From NCBI GenBank assembly GCA_020091685.1, contig CM034610.1:27254094-27318093 (forward strand): DNA of 64,000 nt, in the 5' to 3' direction. The number at the start of each line of letters is the position of its first letter. Position 1 is the stretch's first letter. This document shows positions 52,201 through 59,415 of the stretch, piece after piece. The position numbers were made by a program, and so were the translations under genes. Below the pieces are notes generated by a model, which searched no databases, was not told the origin of the DNA, and saw nothing but the letters and a program-made list of their open reading frames with translations. The DNA is from Lutjanus erythropterus. Its lineage: Eukaryota > Chordata > Actinopteri > Lutjaniformes > Lutjanidae.

Positions 52201-53005
52201 AAATTTGTAGGCCTAATATTTTTAAAATTGTGCGCGGCCATGTCAGTGGCAAAGATGCATTTACCATACATTTACCCCAAAAATTCAGATTCAATTCACG
52301 GCATATTTTAGGGGCCGGCGGCCTGAATGTAGAACAGTGACACACAATAGCAAACAAAACAAAATGACGCTGATCTTTTAAGTCATGATTGTTGCACGTC
52401 TTAGAAATTATATGGTTGTATTTCAAGAAAGAAATTGTTGACGGCTCAGGAACAGGAGCCTTTTTGGAGGCTTTGTTGAGTTTTCACCAGTATTGTCATT
52501 GTCCTTGAGCAATATACAGAATTTATGTAATAATAAATGATCTTACTAACTTATGGAAAAGTCCTTACAGGGCTGTTGACAATTCATATCAGCATGACAA
52601 CCACTTGCTAATGTATTTTTTCTAAACTTCAAAAGAGAACTCTACATTTTTAACTCCCAAACATAAAAATTAAACCTCTTTGCATCACAACATACTCCAA
52701 TATGATAAATGGACCTGAGTGTAGAGGGGAAAAGAACGGCGAGCCTTTTCCGTTACACTAGTATTTGAGGTTAAGATTCTTTGGACTGGGCCGGAGAACA
52801 TTTTTCCACGCAGTCAACTGAAAGTGCACATTCTGCCCTCTCAGAAATGATCATTTGACCAAAAAGACTCCCTCTCTTTATGCGGCTATAGGGTCTTGAT
52901 GCTGAAACTGTGGATTTGTACTCACCACCAGATGGGATAGCCTCCAAGCACCCGTGAGCTGGACAACCACACACACATCAAATATCCAATCAGATACAAA
53001 TCCAT
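21808..53005 (-). CDS. wnt3: Wnt3 secreted signalling protein, complete, 4 exons
   Basis: Wnt3 is a secreted, lipid-modified ligand for Frizzled/LRP5/6 that drives canonical beta-catenin signalling in axis, neural and limb/fin development. The coding join on the minus strand is 53005-52926, 33245-33004, 26342-26077 and 22287-21808: 1068 bases, 355 residues plus TGA, the same length as human WNT3. The N-terminus [20 protein letters not shown] is a signal peptide with cleavage near residue 22, followed by the GYPIWWSLALG start of the mature protein. N90 (RWNCTT) and N301 (CNVSS) are glycosylation sites at the mammalian positions. Ser212 in CHGLSGSC is the palmitoleoylation site. The cysteine-rich C-terminus ends [35 protein letters not shown] and GRTTILDH mark it as Wnt3 rather than Wnt3a. 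All junctions are GT-AG and in phase. It converges on nsf. Confidence 0.97.
23930..24420. promoter_or_regulatory. Candidate regulatory island in wnt3 intron 3
   Basis: A non-repetitive, relatively GC-rich segment containing CAGCTG E-box-type palindromes (CCCCCAGCTGGGGCGG) and a block near 24220-24370. It stands out from the AT-rich intron, but conservation has not been shown. Confidence 0.18.
24820..25139 (+). mobile_element. Decayed Tc1/mariner-type element with transposase remnant
   Basis: The left end TATACACTATCTGGCCAAAA resembles the terminal inverted repeat of a common fish Tc1-like family. The right part translates in one frame (about 25062-25130) as [20 protein letters not shown] followed by EL. 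This is a decayed form of the Tc1 DDE-transposase motif WPAQSPDLNPIEHLWDEL. The rest of the transposase is deleted or scrambled and no right terminal repeat is evident, so the element is inactive. Confidence 0.7.
25530..26010 (+). repeat. Teleost interspersed repeat next to wnt3 exon 3
   Basis: Phrases such as GATGCAGCCACTATGATGTC and, further on, GAGTCGCCCCCTGATGGCC are, from memory, widespread in perciform genomes. An inverted partial copy lies at 15843-15960. It lies directly downstream of exon 3. The class is unknown. Confidence 0.5.
26077..26342 (-). CDS. wnt3: wnt3 exon 3
   Basis: The acceptor is CTCTCTCAG. The exon reads [20 protein letters not shown] and continues through [20 protein letters not shown] to [10 protein letters not shown], then donor GTAAAC. 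It contains the Wnt-typical [20 protein letters not shown] cysteine cluster. Confidence 0.97.
26601..27883. mobile_element. Non-autonomous Tc1-type element with long inverted repeats, copy 1 (interrupted)
   Basis: The left repeat, 26601-26881, runs from ATTCAACAACAATATAAACG to AAAAGGTCACTCTAAAATGT. Its complement is split into 27215-27260 (ATTTTAGAGTGGCCTTTTAT) and 27693-27883 (ending TTTTTGTTGAGTATA). About 430 bases at 27261-27692 interrupt the right repeat. The central part has no transposase but is shared with copy 2. The terminal sequences match a widespread fish Tc1-like family known from memory. Confidence 0.7.
30120..31110. promoter_or_regulatory. Candidate enhancer-like island in wnt3 intron 2
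   Basis: About 1 kb free of recognised repeats. It includes an exact inverted pair of TCF/SOX cores, CCTTTGT at 30264-30270 and ACAAAGG at 30299-30305, a TAATTA homeodomain core near 30977-30983, and TGATGGATG at 31100-31108, which matches a PBX-HOX composite site. The motif identities come from known consensus sequences; function is inferred. Confidence 0.25.
31519..32925. mobile_element. Non-autonomous Tc1-type element, copy 2 (interrupted)
   Basis: The left repeat is 5'-truncated, starting near CAATCTAAGACTTCTTCTGT and ending at 31683 (AAAAGGTCACTCTAG). About 670 bases at 31684-32355 interrupt it. The element resumes with the body shared with copy 1 (AGGCACTGAACT; CAGGTCATGACATT), and the right repeat runs from about 32655 to 32925. 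It ends about 80 bases inside the intron from the wnt3 exon 2 donor. Confidence 0.65.
32919..32944. repeat. (ATT)n microsatellite
   Basis: A run of TTATTATTATT at the edge of the Tc1-type element, just downstream of the wnt3 exon 2 donor. Confidence 0.8.
33004..33245 (-). CDS. wnt3: wnt3 exon 2
   Basis: The acceptor is GTGTCTCAG. After the split Trp the exon reads [20 protein letters not shown] and continues to [20 protein letters not shown] and LDK, with one base left over before donor GTAAAA. It includes the first conserved Wnt cysteines and N90. Confidence 0.97.
34228..34790. repeat. Teleost 'GTACTT' interspersed repeat
   Basis: It begins CAGAGGTGGGAGGTACAAAT and ends in a run of short words (CTTCTACTTTTACC, CTGTACTTCTACCTGAGTAA). 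This composition is typical of a very abundant fish non-autonomous element. A related scrap lies near 44790-44870 (GTGAAGTGGAAGTATAAAGT). Confidence 0.55.
35757..36421. repeat. Foldback MITE-like element, family B, copy 1
   Basis: The left arm starts near CTTCACCCCAAAATCAAAAT and the right arm ends GATGTGAACTGTCCCTTTAA. The arms are inverted copies: AGCCATTTATCCATAGATAA in the left arm pairs with GAGACAGATAAATAGCACAA in the right. Copies also occur at 49909-50480 and 60456-60904. There is no coding capacity. Confidence 0.7.
36470..36900. promoter_or_regulatory. Candidate non-coding island in wnt3 intron 1
   Basis: A GC-richer, repeat-free segment right after a family B element, containing GAGCGCCACTCAGGATGACC, a CGCAACCCAATCATAG box and a C-rich tract. 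Only its contrast with the flanks supports it. Confidence 0.15.
38480..38686 (-). repeat. GCTGCAAC-type repeat, partial, minus orientation
   Basis: Read on the minus strand it runs from AGGGCTGCAGCTAATGATTA through a block like CAGTGTTTCCCAAAAAGCCC to CCCAAAGATATTCAGTTTAC. It lacks the right third of the element. Confidence 0.7.
39118..39444 (+). repeat. GCTGCAAC-type repeat, near full length
   Basis: The left end is AGGGCTGCAACTAACAATTA and the right end ATCATTGCAGTTCTAG. The ends are inverted copies of roughly ten bases (AGAGCTGCAA / TTGCAGCTCT in better copies). At ~327 bp it is the most complete copy in the window. It is non-coding and MITE-like. I know it as extremely abundant in perciform fish. 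Confidence 0.75.
44588..44732 (-). repeat. GCTGCAAC-type repeat, partial, minus orientation
   Basis: It contains GGCTTTGGGAAACACTGATT and ends AATCGTTAGTTGTAGCCC, the left third of the element in reverse. The adjacent stretch 44380-44480 (GCCGATTATTGG) may be part of a different repeat. Confidence 0.65.
47500..47790. promoter_or_regulatory. Candidate non-coding island in wnt3 intron 1
   Basis: A repeat-free segment with a TCF/LEF-type core CCTTTGA at 47593-47599, a near-match CCTTGATCTTTT at about 47729-47740, and homeodomain-like words (CATTCATAATGG, TTATGAATGACA). Function is inferred from motifs only. Confidence 0.2.
47846..47862. repeat. Poly-G tract
   Basis: A homopolymer run of about 13-14 G within GGAGGTGGGGG...GGTGTC. 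It is prone to length error in sequencing. Confidence 0.8.
48336..48564 (+). repeat. GCTGCAAC-type repeat, internally deleted
   Basis: It starts GCAGCTGCAACAATTAATTG, has AGAAAATATTCACATTTAAG, and ends AATCATTGCAGCTCTAG. The left-centre block with the CCCAAAGCCCAAG phrase is missing. Confidence 0.7.
48660..48868 (-). repeat. GCTGCAAC-type repeat, partial, minus orientation
   Basis: Reading on the minus strand from 48868 gives TAGAGCTGGCACAAACAATT and onward to the block around TCTTTGGGTTTTGG. It lies head to tail with the inverted copy at 48336-48564. Confidence 0.65.
49909..50480. repeat. Foldback MITE-like element, family B, copy 2
   Basis: The left end AAAGGGACAGTTCACCCC and the right end GGGGTGAACTATCCCTT form terminal inverted repeats. 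The arms carry ATCCATCTAGATTTTTTTGG and its complement AAAACTAGATGGATAAATGG. It is flanked by TTAA on the left, and a GCTGCAAC repeat follows it directly. Confidence 0.75.
50489..50767 (+). repeat. GCTGCAAC-type repeat, right end truncated
   Basis: It begins AGAGCTGCAACTAAGGATTG, carries TAAAATGTCAGAAAATTGTG and GAAAATATTCACATTTTAGA, and ends near GGTTGCAGCTGAA after losing most of the right-terminal AT-rich block. Confidence 0.7.
52926..53005 (-). CDS. wnt3: wnt3 exon 1: start codon and signal peptide
   Basis: The start ATG is at 53005-53003. The exon encodes 26 codons, [20 protein letters not shown] then GGYPIW, plus TG of the next Trp, which is completed by the first G of exon 2. The donor is GTGAGT. 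The context is CTC before ATG and G at +4, so it lacks a purine at -3. I chose this start because the predicted protein has exactly the vertebrate Wnt3 length and a normal signal peptide. The exon is too short for a long open frame and is easily missed. Confidence 0.93.
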
Positions 53006-53500
53006 GAGGTAAGCCTTGTAGTGTGTGAGAGGGTAAATGGATCAATACATAGAACTTCCAGCAGGCAGTGAAGAAGAGTTTCCAGGAAGAGGAGCTTTAG
53101 GGCAGCTTGATTGTTGAATGAGGGGGGAAGATTAAAATGATATTGAGAGAAAAAAAAAAATCTTCCTCCTGTTTTCCCCCCTTCTTTGAGTCGGGCCAGG
53201 AAAAGTGTGTCTGTCTCCTAGTAGTTAAGAGAATAAGTGTCTCTTACACACATGCACACACGCTCCTACCCGTCCTCTCCTTCCCTCCCTCTCTCTGAGG
53301 TTCTTCCCTAAGGTAGATATCTTTTTCTCTCTCTCTACTTTTTTCTCCCTCAGGATGCCTCATCCACAGGCCCAATATTAAAGGGGGGGAGAAGGAGAGA
53401 AGGAGAGGCGGGGGGAATGAGGTTTGGAGATGTCAGCTGGCAAGCCAATCACAGAAGATGGCCTTAGGTTACGAAAAAAAAATTATTATTCGTTCCCATC
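53006..53500 (-). promoter_or_regulatory. wnt3: Putative wnt3 5' UTR and proximal promoter
   Basis: Immediately upstream of the wnt3 start. It contains a GC box (GGCGGGG, about 53408-53414), a CCAAT element (GCCAATC at 53444-53450, i.e. GATTGGC in the wnt3 sense), a YY1-like AAGATGGCC word at about 53456, and C/T-rich tracts. No convincing TATA box or initiator can be assigned, so the start site is unknown. Confidence 0.35.
53042..53050 (-). other. Minimal upstream ORF in the putative wnt3 leader
   Basis: On the minus strand ATG TAT TGA (53050-53042) ends 36 bases before the wnt3 start codon. It lies in the 5' UTR if transcription starts upstream of 53050, which is likely but not shown. A two-codon uORF close to a start without a -3 purine could affect translation. 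Confidence 0.4.
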
Positions 53501-53719
53501 TGTCAATCACACGCCACCCCCTGGTAATGTGGAAAAGAAAGGAAGGAGTGAAAAGAGGGAGGGAGGGAAATGAGAGAGGGAGGTATAGGGAGGGACACAT
53601 GAAAAAAGGTAGAGTAGAGTTGTTACTCAACTTGTTTCATCCGCGATCATTGAAAAAAATTATTCCCCAAAGTGGCTGGAGGAGGTAGGCCAAGACTCCG
53701 GGGTTCACACACGCTGACG

Positions 53720-53990
53720 TGCATGTTGACACATTGATTTTTAGGGGGTTGTGCCCTGACTAATTGATCCGGATATACGTGCATACAGTGCACACACACA
53801 CGTCAACACACGCATAATCTCCGTCCCACTCACGGGGTCATATATACAGTGAATTTTCTAAATTGTTGTCCGCCCACCCCAACAGGGGAGGACATAAAAG
53901 GGGACACAATAAAGCCATAAACTGCGGTGGTGGCTGGGCCAGGCATGCAGGGGTTATATGCTTCAGCGGCCCAAAGGCGACACATTTTAC
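53720..53990. promoter_or_regulatory. Candidate upstream regulatory island of wnt3
   Basis: A repeat-free segment 0.7-1 kb upstream of the ATG. Three ATAAA-type CDX/posterior-HOX words lie within about 30 bases (CATAAAA, CAATAAA, CATAAAC at about 53893-53922), next to TGCGGTGG, a RUNX-like word. The motif calls are consensus matches and function is inferred. Confidence 0.22.
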
Positions 53991-54034
53991 ATCAATACTA
54001 TTGTCATTCTGATGGGCTGTGGGGCGAACAGCCG

Positions 54035-54090
54035 TGGGACGGGGGGGAGGAGGAGGGGGGAGCAGGGGGAGGAGGAGGAGGAGGGTGAGG
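54035..54090 (+). other. G-rich tract with G-quadruplex potential
   Basis: Successive G runs (GGGAC, GGGGGGG, GGAGGAGGGGGG, GCAGGGGG, GGAGGAGG) about 1 kb upstream of the wnt3 ATG, on the strand that is template for wnt3. The sequence permits a quadruplex; formation is not shown. Confidence 0.5.
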
Positions 54091-54550
54091 AGAGATAGAT
54101 AGAGAGTGAAGCAGGAGGGTGGGACACTTGTGATGGACTTAGCCTGAAGTAACCACGCATTTGAGTCACACACACACACAAGGAAACTGATCAGGACGAA
54201 TGCAAACAAGACACCCGGCAGAGATCAAACAAACGCAGTTGTAGCACTGATGACAATCTAGTCAAGAGTTTTGTCTCAAAGGATTATCAGTGGAAAGAGT
54301 GACCACCAAAGACGTGACCACGGCAGATTTTTAAACCAATAATGAAGGGGTTCATGTTTGACTTAACAGAACATAACTTTTTATGAAGACTGAGGCTCTG
54401 AAGCTTCTTGAACATCAGGATTATTTTAATCTATTGACCAGTTTCCTGCAAGTTTTTTCCCCAATGTCCTTTAGAGACTGTTGCTGCCACTGATAACATT
54501 TTATAATAGAAGTCTGTGTGAATTTTGACGTGATTTAATAGTCCTCAAAA

Positions 54551-55747
54551 TTAGGGCAGCAATTAATGATTATTTTCATCATGGATCAATCTGTTTATTA
54601 TTTTCTAGATTAATCAATTTAGGGTTGCAACTACTGATTATTTTCATCATAACTTAATCTGCCGGTCATTTACTCCATTAATTTTTTTGTTTTTTGGTCC
54701 AGAAAATATCAGAAAATGGTGAAAAATGTTTCCCAAAGCCCAAGAGGACCTCTTTTCTTCTCCCAAAAACAATTAATCGTTAGGGTTGTGTATTGGTGAA
54801 GGTTAGGTTATGTCTTGAAATATTTTGTTTTGTCAGTCCAGAACCCAGTGATATTCATTTTAATATGATATTAACCAGAGAAAAGAAGGAAATTTCCATT
54901 TTTGCATGAAAATTTTACTGGATTAATCTGCCAATTATTTTATAGACTAATCCTTTGGTCTGTAAAATGTCAAAAAAGTAGTGAAAAATATCCATCCCAG
55001 TTTCTTAAAATCAAAGGGAGTCTTTAAATAATTTGTTTTGTCTGTTCAAATCTCAAAGAGATTCAGTTTAATATGATAATAAATAGAGAAAATAGGAAAT
55101 CTCCATATTTGAGAGATTGAAAACAGCATTTTCTGCCATTTTTGCATGAAAAACTACTTAATCAATCAATTTATCAGAATAGTCTGTGCTTATTTAACAA
55201 TTGACACTGACAGCTAATCACTGCAGCTCTAAATCACTTAATCATTTTGTCCATGAACTGTCAAATTAAGTGAAAAATGTGCATCCCATTTTCCCAAAGT
55301 CCAAAGTGATGTCTTTTAATGTTTTCTTTTGGCTTTAAAACCCCAAAGGTATTCAGTTTAATATGACATAAAACACAGAAAAGCAGGAAATGTCTATATT
55401 TGAGAGTCTGAAAGCAGCATTTTCTACCACTTTTGCATGAAGAATTACTGTAACAATTAATCAATTGCCAACTAATTGTTGCAGCTCTGAATCAATTAAT
55501 GTTTTTTTCCATAAATGTAAAAAAGAACTGTAAAATGTCCGTCCCAGTTTCTCAAAGTCCAAGTTGATGTCTTTAATTCTCATTGTCAGTCCAAAACACA
55601 AGAATATTCAGTTTATTATTACATGAAACAAAGAAAAGCAGGACATATCCATATGTTCAAGGCTGAACACGGCATTTTCTGCCAGTTTTGCATGAAAAAT
55701 AATGACTCACTAATCAATTAGTTGATCAGTCTAATAGTTGCAGCTCT
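54551..55747 (+). repeat. Tandem array of GCTGCAAC-type repeat units
   Basis: After a short 5' stub (54551-54621) and a mosaic unit, at least three successive units end in GCAGCTCT at 55230, 55488 and 55747, a spacing of 258 and 259 bases. Each unit carries CATTTTGTCC or a similar phrase, ATTCAGTTTAATATGA, GCATTTTCT and TTTTGCATGAA. The units are diverged, so the array is not recent. Confidence 0.7.
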
Positions 55748-55910
55748 GCTTAAAATTAAGCACCAATAACCACAAGGACATTCTTCTTAGTGAACTATAT
55801 TTGCCCTTTTTTGAACACATAATTTAAAAATGCGAGTTAATACTTATTAAAAATACATTTACAAGTGATTAGACCAGATGGATTACATGATAGATTTCAC
55901 AACAGATTGA

Positions 55911-57412
55911 GTGTGCAGAGCCATATGGAAACCAGCCTTTGGGAGATCTGTTTCCAAGTAAGAAAGGTCATAACAGGTTCAATGACATAGTAAGAGATGT
56001 TTTATTGATTTCATCCTGATTTAATAATGTAGCCACCCAAAAAAAATGAATGGAACTTTTTTTAGAAGACACACTTAGGTATTTTAGTCACAGGTTAGAG
56101 TTCACGGTGCTGCTAAATTGACTCAAACATCTTCTTAAATACAAAGTTTGTCCTGGAAACATCACTCGAACATAAAAACTAGTATTCTTAAGTGTTTTTT
56201 GTGTGTGCAGCCACATGGAAACCAGCCTGTGGGAGATCTGTTTCCAAGTAAGAATTGTCACAGTGAGAGATGTTTTATCGATTTCATCCTGATTTAATGT
56301 TGTAGCAACAAAGAACTGAATGAAAATCTTTTTTTTTCGGTCACAATTTTGTATTTAAGTCATAGATTAGAGTTCATGATGCTGTTAGAATGACTCAAAT
56401 ATCACACTTTGGCTGATGTTAAATATAAAGTTTGTCATGGACATGTTGCTCTTAACACAAATTCTGGTTTTTGGTACTTGGAACCATGTTTTATTTATTT
56501 CATCCAGATTTAATATCATCAGGGCTGCAACTAACAATTATTTTCATTGTCGACTCATCTGTTGGTCATTTTTTAAATTAATCAATCAGTGGTTTTGTCC
56601 ATAAAATGTCAGAAAAAGGTGAAAAATGTGTATCATTGTTTTCCAAAGCCCAAGATGACGTCCTCAAATGTCCTGTTTTGTCCCCAACAAGATGTTCAGT
56701 TTACTGTCATGGTGGACTAAAGAAGCAAGAAAACACTCACATTTAAGAAGCTGGAATGAGAATTTTGCACTTATTTTCTTTAAAAAATTACTCAAACTCA
56801 TTAGTGATTAATCACAATAGTTGGCGATTAATTTAATAACAGACAACGAATCAGTAAGTTGACTTATCACTGTGAGAAAAAAGTGAGAAATGTCCCTCCC
56901 TATTTTTTAAAGTCAAAGTTGATGCATTTAAATGTCTTGTTTTGTCAATCCAAAATGCCAAAATATTCAATTAAATATGATATAAAACATAGAAAAGTAG
57001 GAAATCTCCATATTCAAAAGGCTGAAAACATTGTCTGACATTTTGAATGAAAAATTACCAAATTAATCAATTATCAGAATGGTTGTTGATTATGTATTTG
57101 TCAATCAATATAAATATTCACATTTAAGAAGCTGGAATCAGAATTTTGCACCTATTTCTTAAAAAAATACTCAAACTAATTGATAAGTTATCAAAATAGT
57201 TGGTAATTAATTTAATATTTGACAACTAATTAATAAATTAATAATCAGCTCTAGAAGTAACTAAAAAGAAAGTGAAAATAATCTTAGTGGATAAAATTTA
57301 GTATTTTAGTTATAGGTTTAGGTTCACAATGCTGCTAAAATACTATATGACATTTTCACTGGTCTTAAATACAATGTTTGTAATAAAATATAGGTACTCT
57401 TAAGTGATTTTA
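55911..57412 (+). repeat. Local tandem triplication of a ~290-bp sequence, third unit interrupted
   Basis: Unit 1 starts at about 55911 (CCATATGGAAACCAGCC, then GGGAGATCTGTTTCCAAGTA) and unit 2 at about 56201 (CCACATGGAAACCAGCC, then the same phrase), a period of 290. Unit 3 is split. Its middle piece is at about 56480-56520 (TTTATTTCATCCAGATTTAA). Its end piece is at about 57285-57412 (GTATTTTAGTTATAGG ... GTACTCTTAAGTG). The repeat cluster 56521-57253 sits between them. Confidence 0.65.
56521..57253 (+). repeat. Composite GCTGCAAC-type repeat cluster
   Basis: A type-1 copy (56521-56860) begins AGGGCTGCAACTAACAATTA. A variant-2 copy follows (56861-57105). A second type-1 right half (57106-57253) then repeats the phrase AAGAAGCTGGAAT...AGAATTTTGCAC already seen at 56745. 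It ends ATAATCAGCTCTAG. It is inserted in the third unit of the local triplication. Confidence 0.65.
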
Positions 57413-57439
57413 GCAGGATTTATACTTGAGTAAAATATC

Positions 57440-57690
57440 TGTTGTGTTCCCCTCTGATGTGTGTTGCCTGGGGGCCCCGTGCTCTGTGTGCCGAGGACCT
57501 CCAGGGCATGAGTGAGCTCGGTGGACTGAGGGGGCTGGAAGGTCACTCAGCAGGGGCTGGGAGCGTGCACTCTGCAGAGAGCAGGCTGAGTGCCCACCGC
57601 AGAGAGCGAGCCCAGTGACCACAGTCTGGAGGTCACTAGTGGGGTGCCCCCCTTCACACACCCCTTCTGTTTTATTCCTCCATAACAAAG
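57440..57690. promoter_or_regulatory. Candidate GC-rich regulatory island upstream of wnt3
   Basis: An abrupt GC-rich block between AT-rich repeats. It contains exact AGGTCA nuclear-receptor half-sites at 57540-57545 and 57630-57635 and an opposed TGACC at 57616-57620. No open frame here resembles a known protein. Function is inferred from motif and composition only. Confidence 0.2.
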
Positions 57691-58208
57691 AAGATAGGGA
57701 AACAGGCAGTGAGTGAGCAGCACTCGACCTACCGCCCTGTTTGAGAGGAGGGAGAGAGGTGGGGGCCCCTCTGAGTCTCTAAATGTGACAATAATTGATA
57801 GATATCTTTGTGAACCTTGTATGAGGCCTGCTCTCCAGCCAGTCGTGGTGGGGAGTCTTCTGCATTCTACCAATAAAGATGACTTTTCAATGCCTCAAGT
57901 CAAGATGCGGTATGTCATAGCGGTGCTGACAATGAGGCAGGTCTGTTTTCGATCACGAACATTGTTGCGCGTTACGGCATCGCCAGAAATGTGCCTAGCT
58001 CAGCGCTGGGATTTGGATGGCAGTTGCTCTGTAGGAGCTATAGACGCTGCGTAGGGCCAGGGATGGATGGGGGGAATGTGACAGTGGTCTAATTTATGAG
58101 CGCAGGCAGAGGAATCAGTCTGCGGTCTGCATCTGAACAACATTGAAACCACGTTTCCCAGGTTGAGGCCACAAGTGCAGTGCGAACTGTCTGGAAAGGC
58201 AGCAGCAA

Positions 58209-59415
58209 TTAAAGTTTAGATAGTTTAGATTATTTGAAGTGGGGTTGTATGAGGTACTTATCAATGGTCAGTGTGTTCGCTACAGTAGATGGCGGTCGGC
58301 ACACCCTCAGTTTGAAGAAGCAGAGAGGGGCATCAGCCGAACACTAAGCAGTGTACTCCTGTGGACAGGGTCAGCAATAAAAGGTATTTTAGCCACTTTA
58401 AAAAGAAATCACAACCTATATGACTTACCAAGTGACAATCTCTGGTGAATGAAGGGAGTCTCTAAGATTTTTTTATTTATTTATCTTACCCAGATGGACA
58501 TGGTTTTGCAGGTTGAAGCAGTGCACGTTTCGGCGACCTCAGCGACCATCTCAGTTTTTAGTTCACATGTAAAGCTTGGAAAATTAGGCAGCGTTCAGCT
58601 GTTTGGTCTGTACCATGATCCAGGGGAAGTAGGTGTGAATGGGCCCCAAGTGTACACTATAGTTCAAATCTTTTCACTTTTACTTTCGCCAAATTAGCCA
58701 AATACCACTCACTTTTAAAACCAACCAAACTGCATAGATGAAATTAGTAATTTTACCTTGCAGAACACTGCAGAACATCTACTGCTGCCTTGATCTGTTA
58801 GTTTGTTTGTGTTACAGTGTGACTTCAGTGCAACTGAACTGTCCTTTTAAAATGCTAAAAGCACACAATAACACAAACAAACTAACTGATCAAGGCAGCG
58901 ATAGACCAGCAACTCCTGTGTTCTGGATAGTAAAATTACTGATTTCGCCAATGGAGTCTGGTTGGTTTGTAGAGAGCGATATTCAGCTTGTGTATCGGTG
59001 GTTTCCACTCAGAAAAGGCAGCCTGGCAGCAAAATAAAGCAGTGAAAATATTCTAAATATAACTTAAAGTGATACTCTTTAGAACTCTTTTTTTTTTTTT
59101 GGCTTTTATGCCTTTAATCGATAGGACAGCTGAGGATATGACAGGAAATGGGGAGAGAGAGTAGGGGAATGACATGCAGCAAAGGGCAAGACGAACCCAC
59201 GGCTGCTGCAGAGGACCCACAGCCTCGGCACATGGGGTGCACACTCCACCAACCAAGCCATCCAGGCTCCCCAGGTGGAACTTTTTTGAGTGGCTAAAAT
59301 TTGCTTTGTGCTGCTGACCCTGTCCACAGCAGTTCTGGAGGTGTGACGCCTGCCAACCACTATAGGTAATACAGTGACTATCACACACATTAAATAATCA
59401 GCACTATCCCTTTAA
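58209..59415. repeat. Foldback MITE-like element, family A, with nested insertions
   Basis: The left arm begins TTAAAGTTTAGATAGTTTAG with TTGAAGTGGGGTTGTATGAG, and the right arm ends CACTATCCCTTTAA. The central arms are inverted copies (TAGTTTGTTTGTGTTACAGT and its complement near 58870). A tRNA-derived SINE interrupts the right arm at 59087-59277. About 58440-58680 shows no match to other family A copies and may be a second insert. Confidence 0.65.
59087..59277 (-). mobile_element. tRNA-derived SINE, minus orientation
   Basis: In the minus sense it starts GGGGAGCCTGGATGGCTTGG and ends in a poly-A tail (the T run at 59088-59100). TGGCTTGGTTGG (59260-59249) fits a pol III A box and GGTTCGTC (59197-59190) a B box, about 50 bases apart as in tRNA genes. 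GAACTCTTTT on the left and GAACTTTTTT on the right suggest an imperfect target duplication. I recognise the CTTTGCTGCATGTCATTCCC body as a common fish SINE. Confidence 0.75.

Larger units (their letters stand above)
33246..52925 (-). other. wnt3 intron 1 (19.7 kb)
   Basis: This large first intron has no coding exon that I can support. Repeats occupy 34228-34790, 35757-36421, 38480-38686, 39118-39444, 44588-44732, 48336-48564, 48660-48868, 49909-50480 and 50489-50767. Lower-repeat stretches that could hold regulatory DNA are 36470-37700, 43030-43260, 45470-46000, 47500-48060 and 51000-51700. Elsewhere the sequence is AT-rich and featureless to the eye. Confidence 0.6.

Noticed and set aside
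54551-57253. CRISPR-like array of spaced repeats
   Set aside because: The units are ~258 bp, diverged and AT-rich, in an animal genome. They are tandem transposon-derived repeats.
59190-59260. tRNA gene on the minus strand
   Set aside because: A- and B-box matches are present but the cloverleaf is degraded, and a tail with poly-A follows. It is a SINE rather than a tRNA gene.
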